From Pseudoalteromonas sp. MMG010 (GTDB taxonomy: Bacteria > Pseudomonadota > Gammaproteobacteria > Enterobacterales > Alteromonadaceae), in contig NZ_JAGJEG010000011.1 of assembly GCF_018100905.1 (NCBI RefSeq), forward strand, positions 45,615 to 109,614: a stretch of 64,000 bases of DNA, given 5' to 3'. Shown here piece after piece: positions 45,270 through 55,766 of this stretch. How positions within the stretch are numbered: position 1 is the first letter of the stretch; every line of letters begins with the position of its first letter. The notes under the pieces were generated by a model. That model had not been told where the DNA came from and searched no databases. It saw only the letters and a program-made list of their open reading frames with translations. The position numbers were made by a program, and so were the translations under genes.

Positions 45270-46339
45270 TCTAGTAACTCTTTTTCAACCACATTATCAA
45301 ACATAGTCATAACCGATTGTGTAGTAATTTGTGCCATTAAATCATCCCCTTTTACCCGCGTCCCCCACGGTAACTGTTCAGCTGTTTTTCCGGTTTGTTT
45401 AAGCAGGTTTTGATGATAAACCTCAACCACATAGTTTTGGTATAAATAAGGACCTGTACGAGCCGGGTTTGAATGGGCATATAAACCAATAACAGGGGTA
45501 TTTACCGTCACCGCCATATGAGCAGGTCCTGTATCAGGGGCAAGTAATAAACTCGATTTTTTTAATACGCATAATAATTCTTTAAGTTTTGTTTTACCCA
45601 CTAAATTTAAGATAGGCACTGTCGCATTATTTATAATTGCCTTAGCTAAATTAGTTTCAAGTTCAGTTGGCCCGCCAGTTAAAACCACTTTAAAGCCTTT
45701 TTTATGGGCATAATCGGCTAATTTTGCATATCGCTCTGGCAACCAATTGCGCTGCGCTTTACTCGCAGCTGGAGCAATTGCAAATAGTTTACTATTTACA
45801 TATTCATCACCAAGTAACTGCTCTGCCTTGGTTTCATCTTGTAAAGAGTAAGGCATCTGCCAAGACGGTTGATAATCATCAACGCCAATAGCTTGAGCAA
45901 AGCCTTTAAACCCCTCTAAAACATGTGCCTGTTGCTCTCGGGCAATGCGTTTATTAATAAAAAGACTGTGTAATTCTTTCGAACGAGCCCAATCAAAGCC
46001 TATTTTTACCTTGGCAGGGATACATCGTGAAACTAAACCAGCACGCAAGGCAACTTGCATATTAAGCAGTACATCAAAGCACTGACCTTTAAATTGCTGC
46101 TTTAACTGCTTATAGGCAGTTTTACCTTGTTTTTTATCAAAAACAATCAATTCAACACCTGGCAAATCAGCAAGCAACATCGCCTCAACTTTACCAACCA
46201 CCCACGTGATTTTAGCCTTTGGATAGTGTTTTTGAATTGCTTGTACCGCACTCACACCATGGCACACATCGCCAATAGCACTGAGTCTTAAAATACAAAT
46301 AGATGAGTAATTAGGCACTGAATATAACTTCCTAGGCAA
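45266..46339 (-). CDS. Glycosyltransferase family 9 heptosyltransferase
   Basis: GT-B enzyme of 357 residues that adds heptose to the lipopolysaccharide core. Family features: ILRLSAIGDVCHGVSAVQAI near 15-35 with the catalytic Asp, KITWVVGKVEAMLL, FDVLLNMQVALRAGLVSR, the sugar-nucleotide contact VVLTGGPTELE near 235, and APDTGPAHMAV near 270 (the GxAHL-type motif). The DVCHG start resembles WaaC/OpsX-type (first heptose) more than WaaF, but the exact linkage is not readable. It is in an operon with gmhB and divergent from kdkA. Confidence 0.87.
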   Translation of the reverse strand: MPRKLYSVPNYSSICILRLSAIGDVCHGVSAVQAIQKHYPKAKITWVVGKVEAMLLADLPGVELIVFDKKQGKTAYKQLKQQFKGQCFDVLLNMQVALRAGLVSRCIPAKVKIGFDWARSKELHSLFINKRIAREQQAHVLEGFKGFAQAIGVDDYQPSWQMPYSLQDETKAEQLLGDEYVNSKLFAIAPAASKAQRNWLPERYAKLADYAHKKGFKVVLTGGPTELETNLAKAIINNATVPILNLVGKTKLKELLCVLKKSSLLLAPDTGPAHMAVTVNTPVIGLYAHSNPARTGPYLYQNYVVEVYHQNLLKQTGKTAEQLPWGTRVKGDDLMAQITTQSVMTMFDNVVEKELLE

Positions 46340-46447
46340 TTATGGATAGAAGACGATCTTAAATTATAATCACACTATTGCAAGTACTTATACTATGAGT
46401 AAAAACACGTTAATATAACGCCTTTAGTCATTTATATTTTGTGAGCC

Positions 46448-47173
46448 ATGTTTAAACAATACGTGCAAGGGAATCATACTACTTTAAGTCATCCTAACTA
46501 TGCTGACAGGGTCAATTTGCAATGGTTTGATGCGCAATATTGGCAACAACAAAATAAAATTATAGGCGCAAAAAAAGGCCGCGCTACGGCTTGGTTTTTT
46601 AATCAAGGGGAGCTCAACGCTGTACTTCGTCATTATTGGCGAGGGGGATTAATTGGTAAGCTATTAACTGACCAATACCTGTACTTAGGACTTGAGAGTA
46701 CGCGGGTATATAAAGAATTTAATTTAATGCACCAATTAATAAAGCTCGGACTTAATGTCCCTTTACCCATAGCGGCTAAAGTCACTAAAAATGGTTTAAT
46801 TTATCGTGGCGACATTATAACTCAAGCAATACCTGAAGCAAAAAGCGTATTAGATATACTGATTGAACGTGCTTTAACAGAGGCTGAAATTGAGCGTATT
46901 GCACACACTATCGCACAATTTCATTCAAACGGGGTTTTCCACGCAGACTTAAATATCAATAACATTTTATTTAATGGTGACGGGGAAGTTTATATCATTG
47001 ATTTTGATCGTGGTGAAATACGAAAACAAAATAAAAAATGGCAACAAAACAACATGGCACGTCTTGCGCGCTCATTTATAAAAGAGCAAGGGCGGAACCA
47101 CCATTTTCATTGGCAAAAAGATCACTGGCAGCAGTTAGTTAATTATTATGACCAACGCTTAGTTAGTCTTTAA
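46448..47173 (+). CDS. kdkA: 3-deoxy-D-manno-octulosonic acid (Kdo) kinase
   Basis: Phosphorylates the Kdo residue of lipid A-Kdo with ATP. The 241-residue protein has a kinase-like fold: HYWRGGLIGKLLTDQYLY early, the catalytic loop VFHADLNINNILF near 168-180 (His-x-Asp-x4-Asn), and the metal motif VYIIDFDRGEIRK near 185. These match KdkA of Haemophilus and Vibrio. Such species carry a waaA that adds one Kdo, in line with the waaA at 52197. The end overlaps the convergent gene at 47159 by 15 bp. Confidence 0.92.
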   Translation: MFKQYVQGNHTTLSHPNYADRVNLQWFDAQYWQQQNKIIGAKKGRATAWFFNQGELNAVLRHYWRGGLIGKLLTDQYLYLGLESTRVYKEFNLMHQLIKLGLNVPLPIAAKVTKNGLIYRGDIITQAIPEAKSVLDILIERALTEAEIERIAHTIAQFHSNGVFHADLNINNILFNGDGEVYIIDFDRGEIRKQNKKWQQNNMARLARSFIKEQGRNHHFHWQKDHWQQLVNYYDQRLVSL

Positions 47174-48226
47174 TAAACGCTCAACACCTTGATATATTGT
47201 ATTAAAACTATGTTCACTATTAAGTGTAGTTAAATTATTGAGCATAGTTTGATAAGCTGGCTCTTCAATTAATGAGGTGACCTGCATAGTCATCGCATTG
47301 ACTGAAAACTCTCCAACACGCACGGCCCCGACTCGTTCACACTGAGATAAGCGCGCACCTTGATCGTTAGCAATTGCACACGCCACCGTTGGTACTTTTA
47401 AGGCAATGGCTTGCAATACTGTATCTCCACCACTTAATACCGCACATTTAGCCTGACTTAATAGTGATATAAACGAATTATTATCCACTGATGATAAACA
47501 AGTTACCTGTGTCGAAAAATAGGCTTGTTTTGGGTAATTCGGACCGTAAACGACCACAACCTTTAATTTAGTTATCTTACTTATGTTTTCAGCAATGGCT
47601 AAGTAAGTATCCGCACACAGCTCTCCGTTTTGCGAATGCCCACCAGAGCCTGCGTTCACTAAAATATACTTTTTTTCTTCTAGCGAGTACTGACTTAGCA
47701 CACTTTGATTATGCTCTGAGCTAGGCAATGACATAAAAGTGCCTACATTTTGCGGGCGAGTTAGTGGGAATAATTTAAGCTTTAATCGTTCAAGCCACGA
47801 GAGCGGCTTTATACAGTACTCTGGCTGTACCACCCAATGCTCATCAATCAAGTTAATACGATTAAGCTTTAAGCCTTTCGCACGCTTTTTACTATGTTGA
47901 GAAATAAAAATCACTTTTGCCGCAACTTCTTTAGCAACTTTCATTTGTCCAGCACGTCCTGCACAATCAAAAACCACAATATCCGGTTTAAAATCTCTAA
48001 TTACCTGATATACAGACGGGTTATCTTTTGTCGCTGACTTTTCTAATAACGTGGTTTTAAATGGACAACGGTGTGCATAAGTCGTTTTTTTATTGAGAAT
48101 AAATTGTATTTCTATCGAATCTGTAAATTGCTTTGACAGAGATTGAGCAAGCACGAGTGAACGCATATATTCGCCCACCCCTTTAGGAGATGAAACGGGT
48201 ATAAATAGCAGCCGTTTTTTTTCCAT
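47159..48226 (-). CDS. Putative GT-B glycosyltransferase-like protein
   Basis: A 355-residue cytosolic protein. The start (RLLFIPVSSPKGVGEYMRSL) has a glycine-rich loop and the second half shows KKYILVNAGSGGHS near residue 195 and AKCAVLSGGDTVLQAIALKVP near 268, the layout of MurG/PseG-like GT-B sugar transferases where the GGD/T and E/Q segment binds the nucleotide. No specific family can be named. It is in the midst of lipopolysaccharide genes (kdkA convergent, wzi-like divergent), which favours a surface-polysaccharide role. Confidence 0.6.
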   Translation of the reverse strand: MEKKRLLFIPVSSPKGVGEYMRSLVLAQSLSKQFTDSIEIQFILNKKTTYAHRCPFKTTLLEKSATKDNPSVYQVIRDFKPDIVVFDCAGRAGQMKVAKEVAAKVIFISQHSKKRAKGLKLNRINLIDEHWVVQPEYCIKPLSWLERLKLKLFPLTRPQNVGTFMSLPSSEHNQSVLSQYSLEEKKYILVNAGSGGHSQNGELCADTYLAIAENISKITKLKVVVVYGPNYPKQAYFSTQVTCLSSVDNNSFISLLSQAKCAVLSGGDTVLQAIALKVPTVACAIANDQGARLSQCERVGAVRVGEFSVNAMTMQVTSLIEEPAYQTMLNNLTTLNSEHSFNTIYQGVERLLKTN

Positions 48227-48393
48227 GTAAATTTATACTCCTCAATTTTTAGCAAATTATAACAACACCTCCTTTAGTTACGATAGCAAAATAGTGATTT
48301 ATAATTCATTTAATCATGAATTAATTATTTATTACTGCATTCGTAAACATTGATTGGTAAACTTAGCACTGTTTTTAAAAAAGGACCTTAATT

Positions 48394-49941
48394 GTGCGCA
48401 ATAAAATATGCTTACTTTCTTCACTTTTTGTCGTATTGAGCACCTCTGTTTATGCAGAGCCTTGGGTGAAACCTGATGATTACGGTTTAAGAGCTGATAT
48501 TCAACAACTCGCCGATGCTGGCATAATTCAAGCGCCTGTAACAACTTACCCATTAATGTGGAACAGTTTTATCCACGACTTGAACAACATTGCACCAGCT
48601 TCAGTGTCGGCCAACTTACAAGATGCATTCCTTCGAGTGAAGCACCGCTATAAAGCAGAGAACCAAAGCACGCATGGTGCTCAATTTTCTAACTTTATTG
48701 CTTCAAACACCTTATCGACAACAAGCTTTGGTGCAACAGACACACAAAAATCAGAAATTGCCGCAGCATATACATACTTAGGTGAAAACGTTGCAGCAAA
48801 AATCGCTATCAACCGAAGAACGGATGGAAAGAACTGCTTAGCAGAAGATAAAACCACCGACGATATCGTCACTCAAACACCCGCTCTCACCTCCTGCGAT
48901 GACACTTCTTTCGATCATAGTTATTTAGCATATCGACTTGGTAATTGGGTGTTTAGAGCCGGCGCTGTTGAACAATTTTGGGGCCCGGGTGTTGATAATA
49001 GTTTAATTATGTCGGGTAACGCCAAACCTTTACCTGCATTGAGTATTACCCGCGAAAAAAGTAATGCTTTTACGACGCCTTGGCTTAGTTGGATAGGCCC
49101 ATGGAGTTTTACCGCACAAATGGCGCAACTTGAATCATCTCGCGCCGTGCCTAATGCATTATTATGGAGTACGCGTTTAAACTTTAGGCCGTTACAGCAA
49201 TTAGAAATAGCCATGAGTTGGTCTGCGCAATGGGCAGGAGATGGCCAACCAAGTTCAGCAAGCGACTTTTTTGATTTAGTAACCGGTGGTGGCGAATGTG
49301 TCGATGGCACCGATGACTGTGATAGCGAACAGATTACTCGTTTAGGTAATCAAATGGCTGGTTTTGATATTCGTTGGTCAGATACATTTTTTAATCACCC
49401 TTTCGCTTTTTATGCCAGTGCAATTGGTGAAGATACCTCCGGTGGTATAAAGCCTGTTGATAGAGCTTACTTATTTGGCGTACAAACGACACAACGATTA
49501 TTTAAACAAAATATTTTAATCAATTTAGAGCATATTGATACCGGCGTTGCTTGCTCGGCTACTTCAACAACAGAAAACTGCTATTACGAACATTCCACTT
49601 ACAATTCGGGTTACCGCTATCATGGCCGTACAATAGGATCGACCTTTGATAACGATACACAATCATTAGTTCTGACTGTTTTAGGGCAACTTACCAATGG
49701 TAATGACTGGCAAGTTAAGTTACGTGACATCGATTATAATAGTGACAACTCAGATCGCTATAGCAATAACCCCGACTTAGGTCACTCAATTACTAAAACG
49801 GCACAGCATAGCCAGCAGCTTGAAGTTCGTTATCGAATGCTGGAGTTTGATGGTCGCTTAACTTTAGGTGCCTTAGCAGCTAAAAACGACACAATTGATA
49901 ACACGACCTCTGCTTTTGCTAAATTTGAATACAATTTTTAG
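48394..49941 (+). CDS. Wzi-family capsule-assembly outer-membrane protein
   Basis: A 515-residue outer-membrane beta-barrel. It starts with GTG at 48394 after AAGGAC and has a signal peptide (MRNKICLLSSLFVVLSTSVYA). Family features include an N-terminal helical part (WVKPDDYGLRADIQQLADAG, then LMWNSF), AYRLGNWVFRAGAVEQFWGPGVDNSLIMS, alternating barrel strands, and a C-terminal strand ending in Phe (FAKFEYNF). Wzi relatives help hold capsule or extracellular polysaccharide at the surface; some members of the family in marine bacteria are in loci without a capsule. Two Cys pairs in loops may form disulfides. Ends before a strong terminator. Confidence 0.85.
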   Translation: MRNKICLLSSLFVVLSTSVYAEPWVKPDDYGLRADIQQLADAGIIQAPVTTYPLMWNSFIHDLNNIAPASVSANLQDAFLRVKHRYKAENQSTHGAQFSNFIASNTLSTTSFGATDTQKSEIAAAYTYLGENVAAKIAINRRTDGKNCLAEDKTTDDIVTQTPALTSCDDTSFDHSYLAYRLGNWVFRAGAVEQFWGPGVDNSLIMSGNAKPLPALSITREKSNAFTTPWLSWIGPWSFTAQMAQLESSRAVPNALLWSTRLNFRPLQQLEIAMSWSAQWAGDGQPSSASDFFDLVTGGGECVDGTDDCDSEQITRLGNQMAGFDIRWSDTFFNHPFAFYASAIGEDTSGGIKPVDRAYLFGVQTTQRLFKQNILINLEHIDTGVACSATSTTENCYYEHSTYNSGYRYHGRTIGSTFDNDTQSLVLTVLGQLTNGNDWQVKLRDIDYNSDNSDRYSNNPDLGHSITKTAQHSQQLEVRYRMLEFDGRLTLGALAAKNDTIDNTTSAFAKFEYNF

Positions 49942-49946
49942 CCAAT

Positions 49947-49983
49947 AAAAAAGGGATAAAGCCATAGGCTTTATCCCTTTTTT
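49947..49983. terminator. Bidirectional terminator between wzi-like gene and hldE
   Basis: AAAAAAGGGATAAAGCC and its reverse complement (49967-49983) with the loop ATA: a 17-bp stem with A and T runs, placed between convergent genes. Confidence 0.92.
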
Positions 49984-49996
49984 ACGCTGTTGTTTT

Positions 49997-51436
49997 TCAG
50001 CTTTTAATTTTACTAATTACTTTTGAAGTAGAGCACCCATCTAAAAAGCTCAACACTTCAACTTTACCGCCATGGCGTAGCACATGTTCTGCCCCCGCAA
50101 TTTGCTCCACGGTATAATCTCCGCCTTTAACTAAAATATCAGGGCTTATTTTTTCAATAAGCTTTGCTGGCGTATCATTTTCCTGTACACAACCAAATGG
50201 AATAACCCAATCAACTGATGCTAAAGCACTCAACACCATCGCTCGTTCATCTAATGGGTTTATCGGCCGTTCAGGGCCTTTTAAACGAGAAATCGAATCA
50301 TCGTTATTAAGACCGACAACTAACCTATCTCCTCGCGCTTTTGCCTGTGCTAAATAACGGACATGCCCCGCATGTAAAATATCAAAGCAGCCATTAGTAA
50401 AAACGATTTTTTCACCATTTTGTTTTGCAAATTCAATATGTTGCAAAACATCATCGAACGGTGTTTGATAGTGTTCGCCGTTAGTATGTAAGTACTGACC
50501 TAACTTTTGACTTAATTCTTCAGGCGATACTGTGGCAGCGCCTAGCTTACTCACCACGATACCTGCGGCTAAGTTGGCAATTTCTACGGCATCTTTTGCT
50601 TGCATACCAGCACCGAGCATAACACTAAGCGTAGCTATAACGGTATCTCCTGCCCCAGTCACATCACTGACTTCAAGTTGCTGGGCAGCAAAGTCATACT
50701 TTTCATCAGCGTTAATTAATGACATCCCTTGCTCTGAGCGAGTTAATAACATGGCTTTTATACCATTTGTTTTAATTAACGCTCGTGCACTTTCGGTTAA
50801 GCTTTGCTCAGAATCAGTTAATCCGCCTGCTAATTTAAACTCATTTAAATTCGGTGTAATGTAATCCGCACCTTTGTATAAATGTAAATCAGGTGATTTA
50901 GGGTCTATCAGTACCGTTTTATTTGCCGCTTTAGCCAACGAAATCATTTTTTGAATCAGACTGAGCGAGCCTTTATTGTAATCAGAAAAAACAATAAAAT
51001 CGTAGTCATCGAGTACTAATTCTAAGCGGTTTAATAACAATTGACTGTGTTGCTCAGAAAACATTTCCTCTAAATCAAGTCTAACAAGTTGTTGATGGCG
51101 GCTTATTACTCGCATTTTTGAAATAGTCGGTAAATCACATACACTGACCAATTGCGAATCAATATTTTCGCCTTTTAAAATTGACTCTAATATTATACCG
51201 CTTTCATCTTCTCCAATAAGTCCTAGCAAGCCTACTTTAGCATCTAAACGAGCGATATTTTTAGCTACGTTAGCTGCGCCACCCGCTTTATCTTCAAACT
51301 TACTAACTTTTACAACAGGTACCGGTGCTTCGGGCGAAATACGTCCAGTATCACCATACCAATAACGGTCTAACATCACATCGCCAACAACTAAAATACG
51401 TGCTTGCGATAAGTTTTTTAATAGCGATAAATCCAT
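49997..51436 (-). CDS. hldE: Bifunctional heptose 7-phosphate kinase / heptose 1-phosphate adenylyltransferase
   Basis: Two-domain enzyme for ADP-heptose. Residues 1 to about 318 are a ribokinase-type kinase ([21 protein letters not shown] at the start, with [13 protein letters not shown], and the base [14 protein letters not shown] near 258). From about 345 the adenylyltransferase follows, with [20 protein letters not shown] near 347 and the [15 protein letters not shown] segment. Length 479 residues, as in E. coli. The ATG overlaps the last base of the gmhA stop (TAATG type), so both are coupled. Confidence 0.96.
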   Translation of the reverse strand: MDLSLLKNLSQARILVVGDVMLDRYWYGDTGRISPEAPVPVVKVSKFEDKAGGAANVAKNIARLDAKVGLLGLIGEDESGIILESILKGENIDSQLVSVCDLPTISKMRVISRHQQLVRLDLEEMFSEQHSQLLLNRLELVLDDYDFIVFSDYNKGSLSLIQKMISLAKAANKTVLIDPKSPDLHLYKGADYITPNLNEFKLAGGLTDSEQSLTESARALIKTNGIKAMLLTRSEQGMSLINADEKYDFAAQQLEVSDVTGAGDTVIATLSVMLGAGMQAKDAVEIANLAAGIVVSKLGAATVSPEELSQKLGQYLHTNGEHYQTPFDDVLQHIEFAKQNGEKIVFTNGCFDILHAGHVRYLAQAKARGDRLVVGLNNDDSISRLKGPERPINPLDERAMVLSALASVDWVIPFGCVQENDTPAKLIEKISPDILVKGGDYTVEQIAGAEHVLRHGGKVEVLSFLDGCSTSKVISKIKS

Positions 51437-52026
51437 TATTGCTGCTCCGCAACAACCAAATCAATGGCTTCACATAACCAGTGCCCTATAAACATATGAG
51501 CCTCTTGAATACGCGCTGTTTCATCATTTTTAATAATAATTGGCAGTTTAGCGATGTCTTTTACTTTGCCACCATCACGCCCTGTAAATGCGACTGTATA
51601 CGCGCCCACATCATTCGCGGCTGCCAATGCTAAATTAATATTTGCACTGGTACCTGATGTTGTTAATCCTATTACTAAATCTTCTTTTTTACATAATGCC
51701 TGAACTTGACGTTCAAACACGGTATCAAAATGATAATCATTGCTATGGGCTGTTAAAATAGAGGTGTCGGTGGTCAGGGCAATAGCCGCAAGTGGACCAC
51801 GTTCTAATTTATAACGTACTACAAATTCGGCAGCTAAATGCTGAGCGTCGGCTGCGCTTCCTCCGTTACCAAACCAAATAACTTTACCACCGGCGTTTAA
51901 AGTTCTTTGGCATGCTTCTAAAAGCTGTATTGATTCTTGATGATAAGCTTCCATTGTTTCAAATAAAGCCTGATGGCGATTTAAACTCTCAAGGTAGCTC
52001 GTTGCCACGGTATCGATAATTGACAT
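51436..52026 (-). CDS. gmhA: Sedoheptulose 7-phosphate isomerase
   Basis: First step of heptose synthesis. The 196-residue SIS-domain protein has [20 protein letters not shown] near 47-67, the [17 protein letters not shown] stretch with substrate contacts, [20 protein letters not shown] near 115-135, and the end [18 protein letters not shown], whose Glu and His are in the active site. DiaA, a relative, lacks some of these residues. The gene leads gmhA-hldE on the minus strand. Confidence 0.94.
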   Translation of the reverse strand: MSIIDTVATSYLESLNRHQALFETMEAYHQESIQLLEACQRTLNAGGKVIWFGNGGSAADAQHLAAEFVVRYKLERGPLAAIALTTDTSILTAHSNDYHFDTVFERQVQALCKKEDLVIGLTTSGTSANINLALAAANDVGAYTVAFTGRDGGKVKDIAKLPIIIKNDETARIQEAHMFIGHWLCEAIDLVVAEQQ

Positions 52027-52196
52027 GAATAATTCCTCTTGGAACTGAAATGGCAGGGAAAATTAAATCCATTATTTCATAATTTTATTTAGTTGTGTGT
52101 ATTTTATCTAAGGCATACTAAATTTTACCTTAACAATGTTTAGAAAAATCAGTTTCCGCGTTAAACTAGGCACTCATACCTTAATAAAAGTTCAAT

Positions 52197-53483
52197 ATGG
52201 CTCGTATTTTTTATTCTTTAGCGCTACTACTGATTAGCCCGCTTATTATTTTTTATTTATATGTTTTACGTGGTAAGAAAAATCCGGCTTACCGTAAACA
52301 TTTTATGCAACGTTTTGGTTTTGTCAGTAAGCAGTTATTTAAAACACCAACACGTCCTTTAGTTATTCATTGCGCCTCAGTCGGTGAAGTCCTTGCAGCC
52401 AGTTCACTCATAAACGCACTAAAACAGGCGCACCCAGAGTTAAACTTATTAATTACCTGTAATACCCCAACAGGGCGAGAACAAATTAAAGCTCAGTTTA
52501 AAAACACAGTACAAAGCTGTTATTTACCTATTGATTTCTCAGGCGCGAGTGCGCGATTTTTAAAACGAGTAAACCCCCAAGCGCTGTGTATTTTAGAAAC
52601 CGAACTGTGGCCAAACTTAATCGCACACAGTCATAAGCAAAATATTCCTGTGTTGGTCGTTAATGCTCGCCTAAGTGAAAAATCATTTAAAGGCTATCAA
52701 AAAGTTGAGCAGCTCACACACATCATAATGCGCTCTATTACGCTATTAGCCAGTCATAACGAGGCCGATGCAAAGCGCTTTATTTCACTTGGTTTAAACA
52801 AAGATAAAAGTCATGTTACAGGTTCGATTAAATTCGATATTTCACCTACAGCACAGCAGATTCATACTGTAGAAGTACTTAAACAGCAATATAACAGTCA
52901 ACGTTTTATTTGGGTTGCGGGTTCTACCCATCCAATAGAACATGAAAAGGTACTTGCCGCGCATCAAATTTTATTAAAAACTCAACCAGATGCTTTATTA
53001 ATTATTGCACCTCGACATAGCGAACAATTCGAAAAAGTCGCCGCGTTACTGTCGCAAAAAACAATGAGTTTTAGTCGTCGCAGTGAAAATAATTATCAAA
53101 ATGAATCGGTATTATTAGCCGATACATTAGGTGAATTACAGTGTTTATACGCAGCAGCTAACATTAGCTTTATTGGGGGGAGTTTAATTGCCCGAGGGGG
53201 GCATAACCCATTAGAATCTGCCGCTTTTTCTGTCGGAGTGATCAGCGGGCCTCATACCTATAACTTTGATCATGTTTACCCTGAGTTAATTAAACTCAAA
53301 GGTGCTTGTATTGTACACAACGAAGAAGAGCTGGCAACAGCGCTTGTTAATTACTCTAACAATACTAAAGCGTGTCAGATCTTAGGAAAGAAAGCCGCAC
53401 AATGCGTAATAAACAACCAAGGTGCAATAGATAAAACCTTAGCCCTTATTAATCAATTTTTAGAGTCAAAACGTGACCAATAA
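52197..53483 (+). CDS. waaA: Kdo transferase
   Basis: Moves Kdo from CMP-Kdo to lipid IVA; one N-terminal membrane anchor (about 3-22) and a GT-B fold. The 428-residue protein shows the family sequence VIHCASVGEVLAASSLI near 57 (acceptor site, catalytic Glu), LETELWPNLI near 135, NARLSEKSFKGYQK near 159, SIKFDISP, IAPRHSEQFEKV near 265, and LIARGGHNPLESAAF near 330. The presence of kdkA nearby suggests this enzyme adds a single Kdo, as in Haemophilus. It overlaps the DUF1415 gene by 11 bp. Confidence 0.95.
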   Translation: MARIFYSLALLLISPLIIFYLYVLRGKKNPAYRKHFMQRFGFVSKQLFKTPTRPLVIHCASVGEVLAASSLINALKQAHPELNLLITCNTPTGREQIKAQFKNTVQSCYLPIDFSGASARFLKRVNPQALCILETELWPNLIAHSHKQNIPVLVVNARLSEKSFKGYQKVEQLTHIIMRSITLLASHNEADAKRFISLGLNKDKSHVTGSIKFDISPTAQQIHTVEVLKQQYNSQRFIWVAGSTHPIEHEKVLAAHQILLKTQPDALLIIAPRHSEQFEKVAALLSQKTMSFSRRSENNYQNESVLLADTLGELQCLYAAANISFIGGSLIARGGHNPLESAAFSVGVISGPHTYNFDHVYPELIKLKGACIVHNEEELATALVNYSNNTKACQILGKKAAQCVINNQGAIDKTLALINQFLESKRDQ

Positions 53484-54012
53484 AGCCATTTCACAAACCC
53501 GTAATTGGGTATCTAATGTTATTGTAAAATATAACTTTTGCCCATTTGCTCGCAAAGAAGTAGAAAATAATTGTATTTACTATGTAAGTAGTACGGCAAC
53601 AACAACAGATGATGCTGTATTAACCATGCTCGAACAATGTACTGAGCTCGATAACGATCCTACCCGAGAAACAACATTAATCATATTCGATACCGGATTT
53701 AGTGATTTTGATGATTTTTTAGACTTAGTTGATATTGCCAATGCATTATTAGTTGCGCAAGGATTTGAAGGTAAATATCAAATAGCGACATTTCACCCTG
53801 AGTATGTTTTTGCCGATAGCGATGATTTAGATGCCGCTAATTACACAAACCGAGCCCCATACCCTACTCTACATTTAATACGTGAAGCGAGTATGAGCGA
53901 AGCACTTGATAACTACGACGAGCCCGAATCAATTCCTGATCATAATATTAATTTAGCACGCCGCAAAGGGCTTAACTTTTGGCAACAATTATTATTAAAT
54001 TGTAAAAAGTAA
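53473..54012 (+). CDS. DUF1415 family protein
   Basis: A 179-residue soluble protein matching the DUF1415 pattern: VIVKYNFCPFARKEV near residue 17, TTLIIFDTGFSDFDDFLDLVDIA in the middle, FEGKYQIATFHPEYVFADSD, and YTNRAPYPTLHLIREASMSEALD near 125-145. The conserved CPFA segment, FHP and NRAPYP motifs hint at an enzyme, but none has been assigned. It overlaps the end of waaA by 11 bp and so is translated from the same message. Confidence 0.88.
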   Translation: MTNKAISQTRNWVSNVIVKYNFCPFARKEVENNCIYYVSSTATTTDDAVLTMLEQCTELDNDPTRETTLIIFDTGFSDFDDFLDLVDIANALLVAQGFEGKYQIATFHPEYVFADSDDLDAANYTNRAPYPTLHLIREASMSEALDNYDEPESIPDHNINLARRKGLNFWQQLLLNCKK

Positions 54013-54085
54013 CGACCAGCAGTCATAGATAAACCTTTTTTACTCTGTTATTTTAATTACAGTTATAATAAAAAATAGGTTTATC

Positions 54086-55765
54086 ATGTCTTTTAACAAA
54101 TTATTGTTAAGTATAATTCAACCTGTAATGGCACTTATTCTGTGTGGTTACTCTAGCTTAGCCCTAGCTCAGTACACCGTTATATTTAACGCCAATGGCT
54201 ACACCCCTTTATATAAAGGGGGGATAGAGTCCTTTTCTACTTTAGTAATAAAAGATAATAAAGTGGTCACTACCGGTGATGATAGTTTAAAAAGTCGCTA
54301 CCCTGGTGCTCGTTTAATTGATGCTAAAGGCAATACATTATTACCCGGATTAATTGACGCCCATGGCCATGTCATAGGCTTAGGTAATAACTTATCACAA
54401 CTTGATGTTAGAGGCGCAAAATCAGTTGTTACTATCACTGATAAATTAAAACAATTTGCAAACAATAAGCAGGGTTGGATCATTGGCCGAGGCTGGAATC
54501 AAGAACTTTGGCAAAACACTCAATTCCCTAATGCTAAACAGTTAGATACAGTGGTTAGTGATAAACCCGTGATTCTTTCACGCATTGATAGTCATGCAGT
54601 ATGGGTTAATAGTAAAGCAATGGCATTGGCAGGGATCACCGCTGATACTGTCGCCCCCATTGGTGGCGAAATTATTAAAGATGAATTAGGGCAACCAACT
54701 GGAATATTTATCGATAAAGCACAAGCATTAATCACCCAACATATGCCCCCCCCTTCAAAGCAAAGCATTAATAATGCTCTAAACAAAGCAAGTGAGCACC
54801 TACTTAGCTTAGGGATCACATCGACTCACGATGCTGGTATAGATAAAAAAACTTGGGAAGTTTATAAAGAACGCGGTGAAGCTGAAGATTTATCACTCAG
54901 AATAGTTGCAATGCTCAGTGGCTCAAGCCCCGATTTAGCAATGATGCTAAAAGCCGGTAGATATCAAGACTTACACGATTTTATGTCTATTCGTAGCGTA
55001 AAAGTTTATGCCGATGGTGCATTAGGATCACGAGGTGCAGCACTACTTGAGCCTTATGCTGATAGAAAAGCGCATTATGGTCTAATGCTAGAAACTCAAC
55101 AGCAGCTCGAAGCATTATTTAGCCAAAGCTTTAAAAATGGCTTTAGTGCTAACACTCATGCTATCGGTGATAAAGCAAATAAAGTCGTGCTAGATGCTTA
55201 TGAAAATGTGTTTAAAAAAACAGGTGGAAGGTTACTACGCAATCGAATAGAGCATGCACAAATTGTCACCCTCACCGATATAGCGCGTTTTAAAACCCTA
55301 AAAATAATACCTTCAATGCAACCGGTTCATGCTACTTCAGATATGCATATGGCAGAGCAACGTTTAACAGAAAAACAACTCGAAGGTGCATACGCCTGGC
55401 ACACCTTTTTACAACAGGGTTCTGTTATTGCTGCCGGATCTGATTACCCTGTAGAACTTGCCAACCCATTTGATGGTTTGTATTCGGCAATAACTCGCAT
55501 GGATCATAATCAGCTACCTACGAATGGCTGGCGTGCAAAAGAAATTATTAGCAGAGAAGATGCATTACGTGCATTTACTATAGGTGGCGCTTATGCAGCA
55601 CATCAAGAATTTAAGTTAGGAAGTTTAGAGCAAGGGAAATTAGCTGACTTTATTGTTATTGATACTGATTACTTCAAAGCACCAATAACTGATATATATA
55701 ACACAAAAGTACTGCAAACATGGGTTGCAGGTGAATTACGTTACCGCAGCGAAGAAAAACTATAA
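54086..55765 (+). CDS. Secreted amidohydrolase (YtcJ-like)
   Basis: A 559-residue metal-dependent hydrolase with a signal peptide (about 1-28, ending in ALAQ). Motifs of the amidohydrolase-3 group: metal-binding GLIDAHGHVIGLG near 88, the IIGRGWNQELW segment, VYADGALGSRGAALLEPY near 308, HAIGDKANKVVLDAY near 358, RIEHAQIVTLTDIARF near 387, and the last metal Asp in AAGSDYPVELANPFDGL near 453. Periplasmic location and substrate specificity are inferred only from the signal and family; known relatives act on amides or N-acyl amino acids. Confidence 0.9.
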   Translation: MSFNKLLLSIIQPVMALILCGYSSLALAQYTVIFNANGYTPLYKGGIESFSTLVIKDNKVVTTGDDSLKSRYPGARLIDAKGNTLLPGLIDAHGHVIGLGNNLSQLDVRGAKSVVTITDKLKQFANNKQGWIIGRGWNQELWQNTQFPNAKQLDTVVSDKPVILSRIDSHAVWVNSKAMALAGITADTVAPIGGEIIKDELGQPTGIFIDKAQALITQHMPPPSKQSINNALNKASEHLLSLGITSTHDAGIDKKTWEVYKERGEAEDLSLRIVAMLSGSSPDLAMMLKAGRYQDLHDFMSIRSVKVYADGALGSRGAALLEPYADRKAHYGLMLETQQQLEALFSQSFKNGFSANTHAIGDKANKVVLDAYENVFKKTGGRLLRNRIEHAQIVTLTDIARFKTLKIIPSMQPVHATSDMHMAEQRLTEKQLEGAYAWHTFLQQGSVIAAGSDYPVELANPFDGLYSAITRMDHNQLPTNGWRAKEIISREDALRAFTIGGAYAAHQEFKLGSLEQGKLADFIVIDTDYFKAPITDIYNTKVLQTWVAGELRYRSEEKL

Positions 55766-55766
55766 A

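Noticed and set aside
47159..47173. Overlap of kdkA and the convergent gene as a sign of a wrong frame
   Set aside because: A 15-bp convergent tail overlap is common in compact genomes and both proteins have sound ends.
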